From NCBI GenBank assembly GCA_937927515.1, contig CALBDO010000002.1, positions 201,001 to 265,000 on the forward strand: a DNA stretch of 64,000 nt. The letters run 5' to 3'. Positions 1 to 8,604 of this stretch are shown here, one piece after another. This DNA comes from Candidatus Kapaibacterium sp. (GTDB lineage: Bacteria; Bacteroidota; Ignavibacteria; Kapaibacteriales; UBA2268). Numbering within the stretch: the first letter of the stretch is position 1; each line of letters begins with the position of its first letter. The notes below the pieces were generated by a model, which was given only the letters and a program-made list of their open reading frames with translations, did not search any database and was not told the DNA's origin. The position numbers and the translations under genes were made by a program.

Positions 1-82
1 AAGGCTTTGTAATTATAACTTCAATTTTACCTTTTCTACCAGATGAATGGTACTCAAGAGCTTCCTCACGTTGAATTTTCAT
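1..82 (-). CDS. maeB: NADP-dependent malic enzyme, N-terminal fragment
   Basis: Only the first 27 codons are inside the window; the gene runs off the left edge. The ATG is at 80-82 on the minus strand and the translation begins MKIQREEALEYHSSGRKGKI, then EVIITKP. This matches the conserved N-terminus of bacterial malic enzymes (the EYHssGrkGKIeV...TKP pattern just before the AYxPGVA motif). Malic enzyme decarboxylates malate to pyruvate and makes NAD(P)H. It is divergent from the gene at 220. Identification rests on a short stretch, so the family is likely but the cofactor type and any C-terminal phosphotransacetylase domain cannot be seen. Confidence 0.8.
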   Translation of the reverse strand, partial: MKIQREEALEYHSSGRKGKIEVIITKP

Positions 83-189
83 AAGAACCTCAAGTTATCA
101 AAAAATTAAAAAGACAAAATTAAGAATAATTTAACCAACATAAAGTAAAATAATGGTAGGAAAAGATTTATTTTTAGTTAATCTTTTAG

Positions 190-197
190 TAAATTTG
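190..197 (+). promoter_or_regulatory. Candidate -7 box (TAAATTTG)
   Basis: TAAATTTG is an exact match to the Bacteroidota -7 consensus TAnnTTTG and ends 22 bases before the ATG at 220. The same spacing recurs at other genes in this window. No clear -33 TTTG is seen about 20 bases upstream, so the call rests on the -7 box and its position only. Confidence 0.35.
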
Positions 198-219
198 CTT
201 TTTATTCAAAGGTATTGCA

Positions 220-984
220 ATGAAATCGACCTTCTCGATTTTATTAATATTTTTCTGTCTGACATTCTACATCTACCCGCAATCGGAAAAAATTAAGGAG
301 TATTTACGAATGATTGACGAAGGTAAAGTAACAGAGGTAAAGCTGGCACTACCCGACCTTCTTGCTGAATATCCGAACGACCCAGGTGTGCAATTTCTTC
401 ACGCATCAGTTTTAGAGGACGCAAATAAAGCGATAGAAATTTACGAAAAAATTATTCGCACCTATCCAAAGAGTGAATACGCCGACGAATGCTACTGGCG
501 TATTATACAATATTATGCACTAAAAGGTGAAATTGAACGAGCAGTTCGCGAGCTGGAAACTTACAAGAAAGAATTTCCAAATTCTTCGTACATTTCTCCA
601 GCATCCGATTTAGTTCGTATGGCAATAAATATCTCTAAATACAATCCATCGCGACTAACATCACCTAAAAAAGAGGAGCAAACAAAAGATGCCCTAAAAG
701 AATCTACCAAAGAGGCTCAAAAGCCTTTGCCAAAAATTGAGCAGGGCAAGAAAGACTCCTACGCACTTCAAGTAGGCTTATACTCCACAATTGAGGCAGC
801 AAAAGCCGAAGCTGAAAGATTCAAATCAATGAGGCTCCGCGCCGACATTTATACTAAAGTTGTTGACAACGTAACAATGTATGCCGTTGTTATTGGAGAT
901 TATCCAAGCCGTGAAAAGGCAGAGGCAGAGAAAGTCACCGTTCAAAATAAGTGCGGTTGCAATCCTATAATTATTCAGAAATGA
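220..984 (+). CDS. TPR-repeat protein with C-terminal SPOR domain
   Basis: The 254-residue product starts with a signal peptide (residues 1-20, hydrophobic core then YPQ). Residues about 24-140 are helical TPR-like repeats (for example KAIEIYEKIIRTYPKSEYAD), followed by a charged low-complexity linker at 145-178. Residues 180-254 form a SPOR domain (YALQVGLYSTIEAAKAEAER then YAVVIGDYPSREKAEAEK), a fold that binds denuded peptidoglycan at division sites. It is therefore probably a periplasmic peptidoglycan-associated protein. Its stop codon overlaps the start of the OmpA-family gene at 981 in an ATGA, which implies translational coupling and a joint envelope role. Domain calls are by eye. Confidence 0.8.
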   Translation: MKSTFSILLIFFCLTFYIYPQSEKIKEYLRMIDEGKVTEVKLALPDLLAEYPNDPGVQFLHASVLEDANKAIEIYEKIIRTYPKSEYADECYWRIIQYYALKGEIERAVRELETYKKEFPNSSYISPASDLVRMAINISKYNPSRLTSPKKEEQTKDALKESTKEAQKPLPKIEQGKKDSYALQVGLYSTIEAAKAEAERFKSMRLRADIYTKVVDNVTMYAVVIGDYPSREKAEAEKVTVQNKCGCNPIIIQK

Positions 985-3005
985 AAAAAATCTTTTTTAC
1001 TCTTTTTGTAATTCCATGTTTTCTTTTTTCACAAACAATCTTTCGTAAGCCAATCAGTGATTCCACATTCAATGATTGGATGGAATACATTCAAACATAT
1101 GCCCCAAGCGACAGCGCCTGGCAAGCATTCAAGCGGTTTCTAACTTACCATATCAATGCTAATAAAGCTCCTAAAGCCTATAAGATTTGGAAGGAACTTC
1201 TGGATAAATTTCCAGAGCAGAAAGATAAGGAAAAACAAATTCTAACAAGATATTTGCAAAACTTAAAAGAGTTTATCATCTATGGCAATCCCAAAGAAGA
1301 GGATTATGAAATACTTGAACAATTCATCGTTGATTTCGCTCCAGAGGAATATGCTTTTGTAGCATTACAGCGTAGAGCCGAAAACCTAATAAACTACCGC
1401 AAATGGGATTCTGCCTGCGCCGTGTTCAAAAAATTTCAACACTTATTTCCAAACAAAAAAAGACACATTGAAAAAATCATTGAAATTCTTCTTGCCCCAA
1501 GCGAGGGATTAGTGATTCGTAATCTCGGTCCGAACATTAATTCCTCTGCCGATGAGTGGGACCCATGTCCAACCCCCGACGGGAGGTATATATTTTTCTC
1601 AACTCGTGGTAGACCCGATAGTTACGGAAACTCTGACGTTTATTTTTCAAAGAACGAGAATGGAGTTTGGCAGAAAGCCCAGAATGCTGGTCCAAAAATA
1701 AATGCTAATAGAGATGAAACTATCGATAACATCGACCCCGATGGAAATGGAATGTGGCTTTCGGGAACCTTCGAAGGCACTTTTGGACAATTCGACATAT
1801 ATTACATCAAAAAAAATGAGTCGGGCTGGGAGCAATTGGAACATTTGCCATACCCTATTAATACACAATATGTAGACGAAGGGGCTTGCCTTTCCGCCGA
1901 TGGAAAAGTATTAATTTTTACATCCGATAGACCAGGCGGAATCGGAGAGTATCATCCCTATGGGTATTTATACCACGGAAGTATCATGGGAAATATGGAC
2001 TTATACGTGTGTTTTAAAACTGATTCTGGTTGGAGTACACCAATAAATTTAGGCTCGACAATAAACACACCCTATGCAGAGCGCTCACCATATCTACATC
2101 CCGATGGAAGAACACTTTATTTTAGTAGTGATGGTCATCCGGGTCTTGGCCGGCTTGATGTTTTTAAATCGGTTCGCCTACGCGAAGACTCTTGGACTGA
2201 ATGGAGCGAACCAGTTAACCTCGGGAAAGAGATAAATACAATTCTCGATGATTGGGGTTACAAGATTTCGCTACATGGCGATAGTGCATTCTTTGCAAGT
2301 CATTGGAGAACAGACGGATTTGGAGGATGGGATTTATACACCGTTGCTTTACCTAAGTTTGCAAAACCCCAAAAATTTGCTACCGTTCGAGGCAAGATAA
2401 TAGACCATACGGGTAAATTTCTTTCCTCAAAAATTAACATAGAGGACCTAACCGCTGGTAAAATTGTTGGCTCTCTCTCAAGCTCGCCCGAAGATGGTTC
2501 TTTTCTAATTGTTTTACCCCTTGGTAAAAATTACGGCTATTATACCGAAAAGAGCGGCTATTTTCCTATTTCGAATAACCTCGATTTGACAAACTTCGAG
2601 CGCGATACAAACATTTTCTTGGATTTAATAATGTATCCGATTGATTTTCTCGTGGAAAAGCAAAAAAAAGTGCGTTTAAACAATATTTTTTTCGATTTTG
2701 ATAAGTATGAACTGAAACCAGAATCTTTTCCAGAATTAAATCGCGTGGTAAAAATTTTAATTGAAAATCCCGATTTTCGCATCCACATCGAGGGACACAC
2801 CGATAGCATTGGCACAGATGAGTACAACTTGCAACTTTCTCGAAGGCGAGCAGAGGCGGTGCGAAACTATCTTGTGGCAAAAGGTATTGCAACGGATAGA
2901 ATTGCTATTTTTGGCTTTGGCTCGTCTATACCAATTGCTACTAATGAAACAGAGGAAGGAAGAGCACTAAACAGAAGAGTCGAAATTTGGTTCGTCCGAA
3001 GATGA
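981..3005 (+). CDS. PorE-like TPR/PD40/OmpA outer-membrane-associated protein
   Basis: I start the gene at ATG 981 (674 aa): it gives a clean signal peptide (MKKIFFTLFVIPCFLFSQ) and a 4-base overlap with the gene before. An upstream in-frame start at 951 lacks this. Order of domains: helical TPR-like region (about 25-175); PD40/WD40-like propeller (about 180-460, blades such as PDGRYIFFSTRG and ADGKVLIFTSDRPGG); a carboxypeptidase-regulatory-like beta-sandwich (about 470-545, from TVRGKIIDHTGK); and an OmpA C-terminal peptidoglycan-binding domain (about 560-674, FFDFDKYELKPES, EGHTDSIGTDEYN, LSRRRAEAVRNYL). TPR-propeller-CRD-OmpA is the architecture of PorE, a T9SS component linking the machinery to peptidoglycan. 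Assignment to T9SS is inference, because many Bacteroidota OmpA proteins share this layout. Its 3' end overlaps the convergent ABC gene by 39 bases. Confidence 0.8.
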   Translation: MKKIFFTLFVIPCFLFSQTIFRKPISDSTFNDWMEYIQTYAPSDSAWQAFKRFLTYHINANKAPKAYKIWKELLDKFPEQKDKEKQILTRYLQNLKEFIIYGNPKEEDYEILEQFIVDFAPEEYAFVALQRRAENLINYRKWDSACAVFKKFQHLFPNKKRHIEKIIEILLAPSEGLVIRNLGPNINSSADEWDPCPTPDGRYIFFSTRGRPDSYGNSDVYFSKNENGVWQKAQNAGPKINANRDETIDNIDPDGNGMWLSGTFEGTFGQFDIYYIKKNESGWEQLEHLPYPINTQYVDEGACLSADGKVLIFTSDRPGGIGEYHPYGYLYHGSIMGNMDLYVCFKTDSGWSTPINLGSTINTPYAERSPYLHPDGRTLYFSSDGHPGLGRLDVFKSVRLREDSWTEWSEPVNLGKEINTILDDWGYKISLHGDSAFFASHWRTDGFGGWDLYTVALPKFAKPQKFATVRGKIIDHTGKFLSSKINIEDLTAGKIVGSLSSSPEDGSFLIVLPLGKNYGYYTEKSGYFPISNNLDLTNFERDTNIFLDLIMYPIDFLVEKQKKVRLNNIFFDFDKYELKPESFPELNRVVKILIENPDFRIHIEGHTDSIGTDEYNLQLSRRRAEAVRNYLVAKGIATDRIAIFGFGSSIPIATNETEEGRALNRRVEIWFVRR

Positions 3006-3632
3006 TTTCTTCAAAATTACTTTTTTATTACACAATTCAATTTCCCTAACATCATTCGTTGCTATTACAACTACTCTATCTTCTGCTTGAAATCTTTTCA
3101 AATAGTCTACAACTTTCGTGATGCCACTTTCATCAAGATTGGTAAAAGGCTCGTCTAAGAAAAGCAGCAAAGGATTTTGGAGAAATGCAAGAACATATTT
3201 CATTCTTTGCTTCATACCCGAGGAGAACTCTCTTATTGTTTTATTCAAAGCCATTGTAAGGTCGAAATACTCAATCAACTCCATTGCAAGGGATTTGTCG
3301 AATCTGGCACCTTTGATTTTAAAGGTAATTTCCAAAAGTTCAAGTGGCCTAAATTCCTCGAAAAGAATAAGATAAGGCGCTACTAATGCTTGGATATACC
3401 TTCTTTTGCTCGCAGGCAAAATCGTTTCGTTTACTTTTAAATAAACTTTACCTTCCGTAGGGGTAATCACATTCGCAAGCAATTTCAAAAGCGTGGTTTT
3501 TCCACTTCCATTTGGTCCTAATATACCAAATACGTCATTATCGGAAATCTCAAAAGTTAGGTTACGAAAAACGTAATCTATACCATTGTAAGTTTTAGAT
3601 ACTTCGTTTGCAAATAATAATATCCTATTCAT
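2967..3632 (-). CDS. ABC transporter ATP-binding protein (CcmA-like), no adjacent permease
   Basis: A 221-residue ABC ATPase subunit. Walker A is GPNGSGKTT (39-47), the Q-loop Gln is about residue 81, the signature is FSSGMKQ (136-142), Walker B is LLLFLDEP (155-162) and the D-loop is NLDE. The switch (H-loop) position reads VVIATNDV, with Asn where His is usual. Short single-domain ATPases of this type include heme-exporter CcmA and gliding or ABC-2 exporters; length and sequence lean to CcmA, but no ccmB-like gene is next to it. Its last 39 bases overlap the 3' end of the convergent PorE-like gene. Specificity is unknown. Confidence 0.8.
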   Translation of the reverse strand: MNRILLFANEVSKTYNGIDYVFRNLTFEISDNDVFGILGPNGSGKTTLLKLLANVITPTEGKVYLKVNETILPASKRRYIQALVAPYLILFEEFRPLELLEITFKIKGARFDKSLAMELIEYFDLTMALNKTIREFSSGMKQRMKYVLAFLQNPLLLFLDEPFTNLDESGITKVVDYLKRFQAEDRVVVIATNDVREIELCNKKVILKKSSSDEPNFDSSV

Positions 3633-3639
3633 AATAATA

Positions 3640-3647
3640 CAAACTTA
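3640..3647 (-). promoter_or_regulatory. Candidate -7 box (TAAGTTTG) for the ABC ATPase gene
   Basis: On the minus strand TAAGTTTG matches TAnnTTTG and lies only 7 bases before the ATG at 3632, which would leave a very short leader. The match is exact but the spacing is unlike the 19-24 bases seen at other genes here. Confidence 0.25.
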
Positions 3648-3765
3648 TGAAACTAAACCAACTTTAAAATCCACCTTAAATACCCTCGATGTAACTTTTA
3701 GTTAAATTTTTGTGTTATTATAATTTAATTTCTTAATTTAGTAAGTTTATAAATAGGGTGAATTC

Positions 3766-6354
3766 ATGCGAAGAATTATTATCATCTTAGTTGCTTTTTT
3801 TATTATAACAGAATTTGCATATTCTATTGTAAACTTAGTATCCCCTATGAATAATTTCAGATGTCAGGATTATTCTGTCGAATTTATCTGGGAGCCATAT
3901 CCGGGTGGAGTACGCTCATACGCACTTCGTGTATCAAGATATCAAGACCTATCTAATCCAATTCTCGACACATCTAATTTAACAACTACTTCAGTAATTG
4001 TGAATCTTCCTGGTGCAAATGTACAATACTATTGGCAAGTCAAAGCAATAATCAACCCAAATCCATTAGTGATAGATAGTTCTGAAATATGGACATTTAC
4101 TACAATGCCATACCCACCATCTACTATAGAGCCACAAAGCAACTCAAATTGCCATCCATTAACTGTTCGCTTCCGTTGGTCACCAGTTAATGATGCCCGG
4201 AGTTATCGAGTACAAATTTCAAAAACTGAATGGTTTTTGAATATACTCAAAGACACCGTGGTTACTACCACCCAAGCAGATATTAAACTTCCAAATTGGG
4301 ATACAAAATATTATTGGAGAGTATCGGCAACCACGAATTATGGGTGTACTACTTACTACTCAATTGTAGATTCTTTTAAAACAAATAGAACACCACCGAC
4401 CCTTTTGGAACCAGCAGACTCAATTACCTCGATATGGGGTCCAATAAATTTCGCTTGGAATGTCCCCGCCATTGCAAATGTATATAATCTCCAAATTTCA
4501 ACACAATCAGACTTCTCTATAATTCTTTATGATGAAATTACCTCCAACCCATCTTTGGTTAAATTTATTAACTACTATAACACAAGGTTTTACTGGAGAG
4601 TGAAAGCTGTTTATAACGACTGCGAAACTGAATTTTCTAAAATCCGAACCTTCCTCACTGCATATGAGCCACCAACAAATCTCTATCCTCCGAACGACAC
4701 TTTTTGCGTTTCCAATCTCATAACTTTTAGTTGGGGTCGTGTGAACGGGGCAACTACTTATAGGCTACAAGTATCCCAATCAGATACATTTGATTTAAAT
4801 AGAATTGTCATCGATACCTTAGTTACATCAAGGCAATTTACACATTATTTCGACAAGAGCTTGCAATATTATACTTGGCGTGTACGTGCAGAAGACCCTG
4901 GAAACACTGGATTATGGTCCGATACATCTCGCTTCCAAACCACATTTGCACCACCCAAGCATATAAATCCATCCAACGGGCAAGAAACCTCCGTTACTGT
5001 AAAGCTTGCCTGGAAAAGAGATATTCCCTTTAGCACTTTCGAATTGCAAGTTTCCGATACGAACAATTTCAATCTTCTCCAACATAGAATATACGACTTA
5101 AGTGGTTTGACCACCGACACTTTTACCATTAAATTACCACATTTCAACAGAAAGTACTGGTGGAGATTAAGAGCCTCAGATGCTTATTGCAAATCTGATT
5201 GGTCTGCTCCAACGTATTTTCTAACAAAACTCCAGAAACCAAGTCTCATTTCGCCGCCGAACAATGCTAAAAAGCAACCTTTGAAAATAACTTTTGAATG
5301 GGATAAGCCCGAAGGCTGGGAAACTTTTGAAATTATTATCTCCAAAGATGTAGACTTTCGAAAGATTAAAACAGGTAGATACGGAATAGTCACAAACTCG
5401 GTTACTATTTCAGAATTTGAACCATCTACTCAATATTATTGGAAAGTCCGAGCAATAAACAAGGAGGATACAAGTCGCTGGTCTAATGTTTTCTCATTTA
5501 CTACTGGACCAAAATCTTTGGAGGTTCCAAATTTACTCTATCCATTAAATAACTCCGACAACCTACCGCTTACCTTTAGCTTTACGTGGAGTAATGTACC
5601 AAACTCGAAATACTATCAATTGCAAATTGCAAAAGATTTGCAATTTAACAACATTATCGAAGATATAGTTAATATACCAGACACCAGTTACTTAATTTCC
5701 AACCTGGAAGTGATGACAGAATACTTCTGGCGAGTTTTAGCATACAACGACTCTGCATCAAGTCCATGGTCAAACATCTGGCGATTCCGTACCCAGCCAC
5801 CCTTGCCCAGTGGGCCCGTCTATCTCTCTATACCACCAAATGAGTCCATGGGCACAAATGTCTCTCTAAGTCTAATTTGGAGTCCAGTCCAATATGCTGA
5901 ATTTTACCACTTGCAAGTAGCTACCGAAGAAGATTTCACCCAAGCTGGCATTGTGCTCGACGATAGCAATTTAATTCAGCCTCAAAAGTATCTCACATCT
6001 CTTCAATACGATACTAAATACTTCTGGCGTGTTAGAGCCTATAATTCCGCTGGGTCTACTCCTTGGTCGGACACTTGGTGGTTCAAAACAATGGTCTCTG
6101 TTGTTGAAGATGGAAACACACTCTTCTTGGTTTCATATAATCCGATAGAAAATTCTATTCAAATCTCTGCAAATAATGAACTAAACTTCGCTAAAATCCA
6201 AGTATTCGATACCTATGGAAGAGAAATTTTCGTCGGCTCGTTCGATAATAGACTTAATGCAATTTCTCTACCTTGTCATAAATTGTCTCATGGTTTGTAC
6301 ATGATTCTAATTAGCACGAAAGACAAATCTTACTTCTTTAAGTTTTTATTTTAG
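3766..6354 (+). CDS. Exported protein with eight fibronectin-III-like repeats, probable T9SS cargo
   Basis: 862 aa with a signal peptide (about 1-20). It contains eight tandem repeats of roughly 90-100 residues, each with a Pro-rich start (PPxNxxxxxPL), a FxW strand, a YxLQVSxxxxF strand, a YYWRVRA strand and a WSxxxxFxT end. This is the fibronectin-III-like module common in secreted Bacteroidota/Chlorobi proteins. The last 80 residues resemble a T9SS type-A sorting domain (NPIENSIQIS, VFDTYGREIF, LSHGLYMILIST), although the final strand (KSYFFKFLF) is atypical. No catalytic domain is visible, so it is probably a surface adhesin or structural protein. Repeat DNA is diverged. A terminator follows at 6375. 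Confidence 0.8.
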   Translation: MRRIIIILVAFFIITEFAYSIVNLVSPMNNFRCQDYSVEFIWEPYPGGVRSYALRVSRYQDLSNPILDTSNLTTTSVIVNLPGANVQYYWQVKAIINPNPLVIDSSEIWTFTTMPYPPSTIEPQSNSNCHPLTVRFRWSPVNDARSYRVQISKTEWFLNILKDTVVTTTQADIKLPNWDTKYYWRVSATTNYGCTTYYSIVDSFKTNRTPPTLLEPADSITSIWGPINFAWNVPAIANVYNLQISTQSDFSIILYDEITSNPSLVKFINYYNTRFYWRVKAVYNDCETEFSKIRTFLTAYEPPTNLYPPNDTFCVSNLITFSWGRVNGATTYRLQVSQSDTFDLNRIVIDTLVTSRQFTHYFDKSLQYYTWRVRAEDPGNTGLWSDTSRFQTTFAPPKHINPSNGQETSVTVKLAWKRDIPFSTFELQVSDTNNFNLLQHRIYDLSGLTTDTFTIKLPHFNRKYWWRLRASDAYCKSDWSAPTYFLTKLQKPSLISPPNNAKKQPLKITFEWDKPEGWETFEIIISKDVDFRKIKTGRYGIVTNSVTISEFEPSTQYYWKVRAINKEDTSRWSNVFSFTTGPKSLEVPNLLYPLNNSDNLPLTFSFTWSNVPNSKYYQLQIAKDLQFNNIIEDIVNIPDTSYLISNLEVMTEYFWRVLAYNDSASSPWSNIWRFRTQPPLPSGPVYLSIPPNESMGTNVSLSLIWSPVQYAEFYHLQVATEEDFTQAGIVLDDSNLIQPQKYLTSLQYDTKYFWRVRAYNSAGSTPWSDTWWFKTMVSVVEDGNTLFLVSYNPIENSIQISANNELNFAKIQVFDTYGREIFVGSFDNRLNAISLPCHKLSHGLYMILISTKDKSYFFKFLF

Positions 6355-6374
6355 TCAAATCCGTATTTAATTCG

Positions 6375-6410
6375 AAAGAGGGAATTATCAAATTCCCTCT
6401 TTTTTTATTT
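6375..6410 (+). terminator. Rho-independent terminator
   Basis: A perfect 12-bp stem (AAAGAGGGAATT, loop ATCA, then its complement) is followed directly by a run of T. It lies 20 bases after the stop of the repeat protein and before the next cargo gene. Confidence 0.9.
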
Positions 6411-6501
6411 TAAATATCAATTGTTTGCTATATTTTTATTAATTTGTTTTTTTATTTTATTAAATTTTCGTTAAGAAAAATTTGTTTAATTAGGAGGTAA
6501 A

Positions 6502-8472
6502 ATGCGAAGGATTACTTTTATTTTTTCAGTTTTTTTTCTAATACCAATATTTGCCCAATCCATCGATTTAAAAAAACTTAGTTACGAACCTGTTCAACAA
6601 GTTCCAACAACACTAAACCCAACAAATGTGCACGATGCTGGCAATTTCGACAACAAAACATATGGCGATGAACTCAACTTGTCTTTTAGAGTTTTAACCC
6701 AAGTTATAGCTGCTCAGTGGACATTGTTCAATATGATAACCCCTATTGCTTACGACCCAATAAGCAAAGCAATTGTAATTTCAATTGCGAATTATGGAGC
6801 CTCTGGCAACGACCTTGCTGGAACAATTACACTTTACATTAGCACAAATTTTGGACAAACTTGGTCAACAAAAGGTGTTTATTCGAAGGTTGGCGAAGTA
6901 CCTGTACTAGCTTCTGTAGCTATACTGAATTCAGAAAAGTCCCAAAATCTAAATTCTCTATCCTATGTTGTTTTCACTCCTTTTTATCGCAAAGACATAA
7001 GCGGAGAATATCGTGCCTCTGGTGGTTTGTATACAATCTCGACACCGAGCGGCAACGAAAACATAGATTTTTTATATCCTGGCAATCTTGCAGGCTATCG
7101 ATGGTGGGTAAGCAGAATGACTTCGCATGTTACAAGTGATGGTGCTTTTTCATATAATGTAGGTATGCTGTCCAGTTCTGAAACTTCTCAATATGGACAA
7201 TACGGTTTCTCTGCTTTTAGCTTAAGCGATTATGATTTTCTCTTCCAAGGATGCCCAACTTCTTGGGCATTATCTAAATTCAGAAACTCCGACCAGTTAA
7301 CTTCTACATACAATTCAAACATGTTGCTGGATGTAGACAACAAAGGCAATGTCTATGCCGGCGTGTTCAATTTTTTCCAACCAAATGTTGGCGACCGCGA
7401 CCGAGTCCCCGGCGTATCCAAATCAACCGACTACGGCGTGACCTGGGGTGAGTTTCAACCAATGCCTGTTTCTGTATTGACAGATTACTATGCCACTTGG
7501 GGTGGCGATAATGGATTCATCGTGCTCCCATACGAACCAAATGCCTTTGTTGTTACAGGCGAAGATGAATACAGTCTATTTACTCGCGTTGCCATCTTTA
7601 ACGGCAATAATTTAGTTGCAGCGCATATCATCGAAGGGAACTACAGTGGTGGTCTATGGACCATTAGCAAAGTTGCCGACTGGAGTGCTCTTGCTACTTT
7701 AATAATCTCCGATGTAAACAACGACCCCAACTTGGTAAAAGACTCTCTCTATCGCAGTTTTATGGGCATGGAACTGCAAGCCGCTAAAACCGAGGATGGA
7801 AAGTACATTGTTTTAAAGTGGCTAGACTATATCGATAAACCAATTGTAATAAATCCACCAGTCACTATCTCCGATGGTGCACAAGTGCTCGATACTCTAC
7901 CAACCAATGATGTATTTTTCTCATATCGCGACCGTACACAAGGCTACTGGATACCACCAATTAATGTAACCGACGATACAGTTTATAACAAAGTAACTTG
8001 GATACCAAGCATCGTCCCTTCGTTGGACAAAATACCTTTAATAATGGAACGAACTAGACCCATAACATCGCAAAACCCAAACAATCCGCGTCTGTCGTAT
8101 CCCAATTTCATCCAACAACTGATAATCGATGCTCCTCAAGATGTATTGTTTACCTCTGTCAGTTTAACTGGCTCTCCTGGTAATGTCGAGGAACAAATCC
8201 AAACAAACTTCTATCTCAAAGATGCTCAACCCAACCCAGCATTCGATAATTATATTGAAATCGGGTTTGTTCTGGACAAACCAATGGATATTAGCTTAGA
8301 GTTGTTCGATGCTCTCGGAAACAAGGTAAAAACCTTATACCATGGTTTTGCCAATTCGGGAATACACGCTGTTGTTTTAAATTCAAGTGAATTAACAAGC
8401 GGTACATATTACTACCGATTAATCACTGCAAATGGTACTTCGGTGACGAAGCAGTTAAATATAATTAAATAA
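6502..8472 (+). CDS. T9SS-sorted exported protein with Asp-box propeller-like region
   Basis: 656 aa. A strong Shine-Dalgarno site (AGGAGG, 6492-6497) sets the start at ATG 6502. The signal peptide (about 1-18) ends FAQS. The body shows Asp-box-like strands (ISTNFGQTWST, KSTDYGVTWGEF) typical of sialidase/BNR beta-propellers, but no catalytic set is recognised. The last about 85 residues are a convincing type-A T9SS sorting domain: QPNPAFDNYIEIGFVLD, LFDALGNKVKTLY, SGTYYYRLITANGT, ending KQLNIIK. It is bounded by terminators on both sides (6375 and 8493), so it is probably a monocistronic unit. Function beyond surface export is unknown. Confidence 0.85.
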   Translation: MRRITFIFSVFFLIPIFAQSIDLKKLSYEPVQQVPTTLNPTNVHDAGNFDNKTYGDELNLSFRVLTQVIAAQWTLFNMITPIAYDPISKAIVISIANYGASGNDLAGTITLYISTNFGQTWSTKGVYSKVGEVPVLASVAILNSEKSQNLNSLSYVVFTPFYRKDISGEYRASGGLYTISTPSGNENIDFLYPGNLAGYRWWVSRMTSHVTSDGAFSYNVGMLSSSETSQYGQYGFSAFSLSDYDFLFQGCPTSWALSKFRNSDQLTSTYNSNMLLDVDNKGNVYAGVFNFFQPNVGDRDRVPGVSKSTDYGVTWGEFQPMPVSVLTDYYATWGGDNGFIVLPYEPNAFVVTGEDEYSLFTRVAIFNGNNLVAAHIIEGNYSGGLWTISKVADWSALATLIISDVNNDPNLVKDSLYRSFMGMELQAAKTEDGKYIVLKWLDYIDKPIVINPPVTISDGAQVLDTLPTNDVFFSYRDRTQGYWIPPINVTDDTVYNKVTWIPSIVPSLDKIPLIMERTRPITSQNPNNPRLSYPNFIQQLIIDAPQDVLFTSVSLTGSPGNVEEQIQTNFYLKDAQPNPAFDNYIEIGFVLDKPMDISLELFDALGNKVKTLYHGFANSGIHAVVLNSSELTSGTYYYRLITANGTSVTKQLNIIK

Positions 8473-8492
8473 GCCTTGTTTTTGACCTTTAG

Positions 8493-8520
8493 AGGGGTGG
8501 AATTTCCACCCCTTTTTATT
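8493..8520 (+). terminator. Rho-independent terminator
   Basis: GC-rich inverted repeat AGGGGTGGA/TCCACCCCT with a minimal AT loop followed by TTTTTATTTT, 20 bases after the stop of the cargo protein gene. Confidence 0.9.
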
Positions 8521-8604
8521 TTGGTGGCAAAGTGGTTACTATAAATTTTATTTAAAAAAAATTCATAAATTGCTACGATTCTTATTTACATTAAAGGAAT
8601 AAAA

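Noticed and set aside
951-980. Earlier start at 951 for the PorE-like gene
   Set aside because: It would place 10 extra residues before the signal peptide and overlap the SPOR gene by 34 bases; 981 gives the coupled ATGA.
3766-6354. Repeats considered as a CRISPR or DNA tandem array
   Set aside because: The repeats are diverged at DNA level and encode fibronectin-III-like protein modules.
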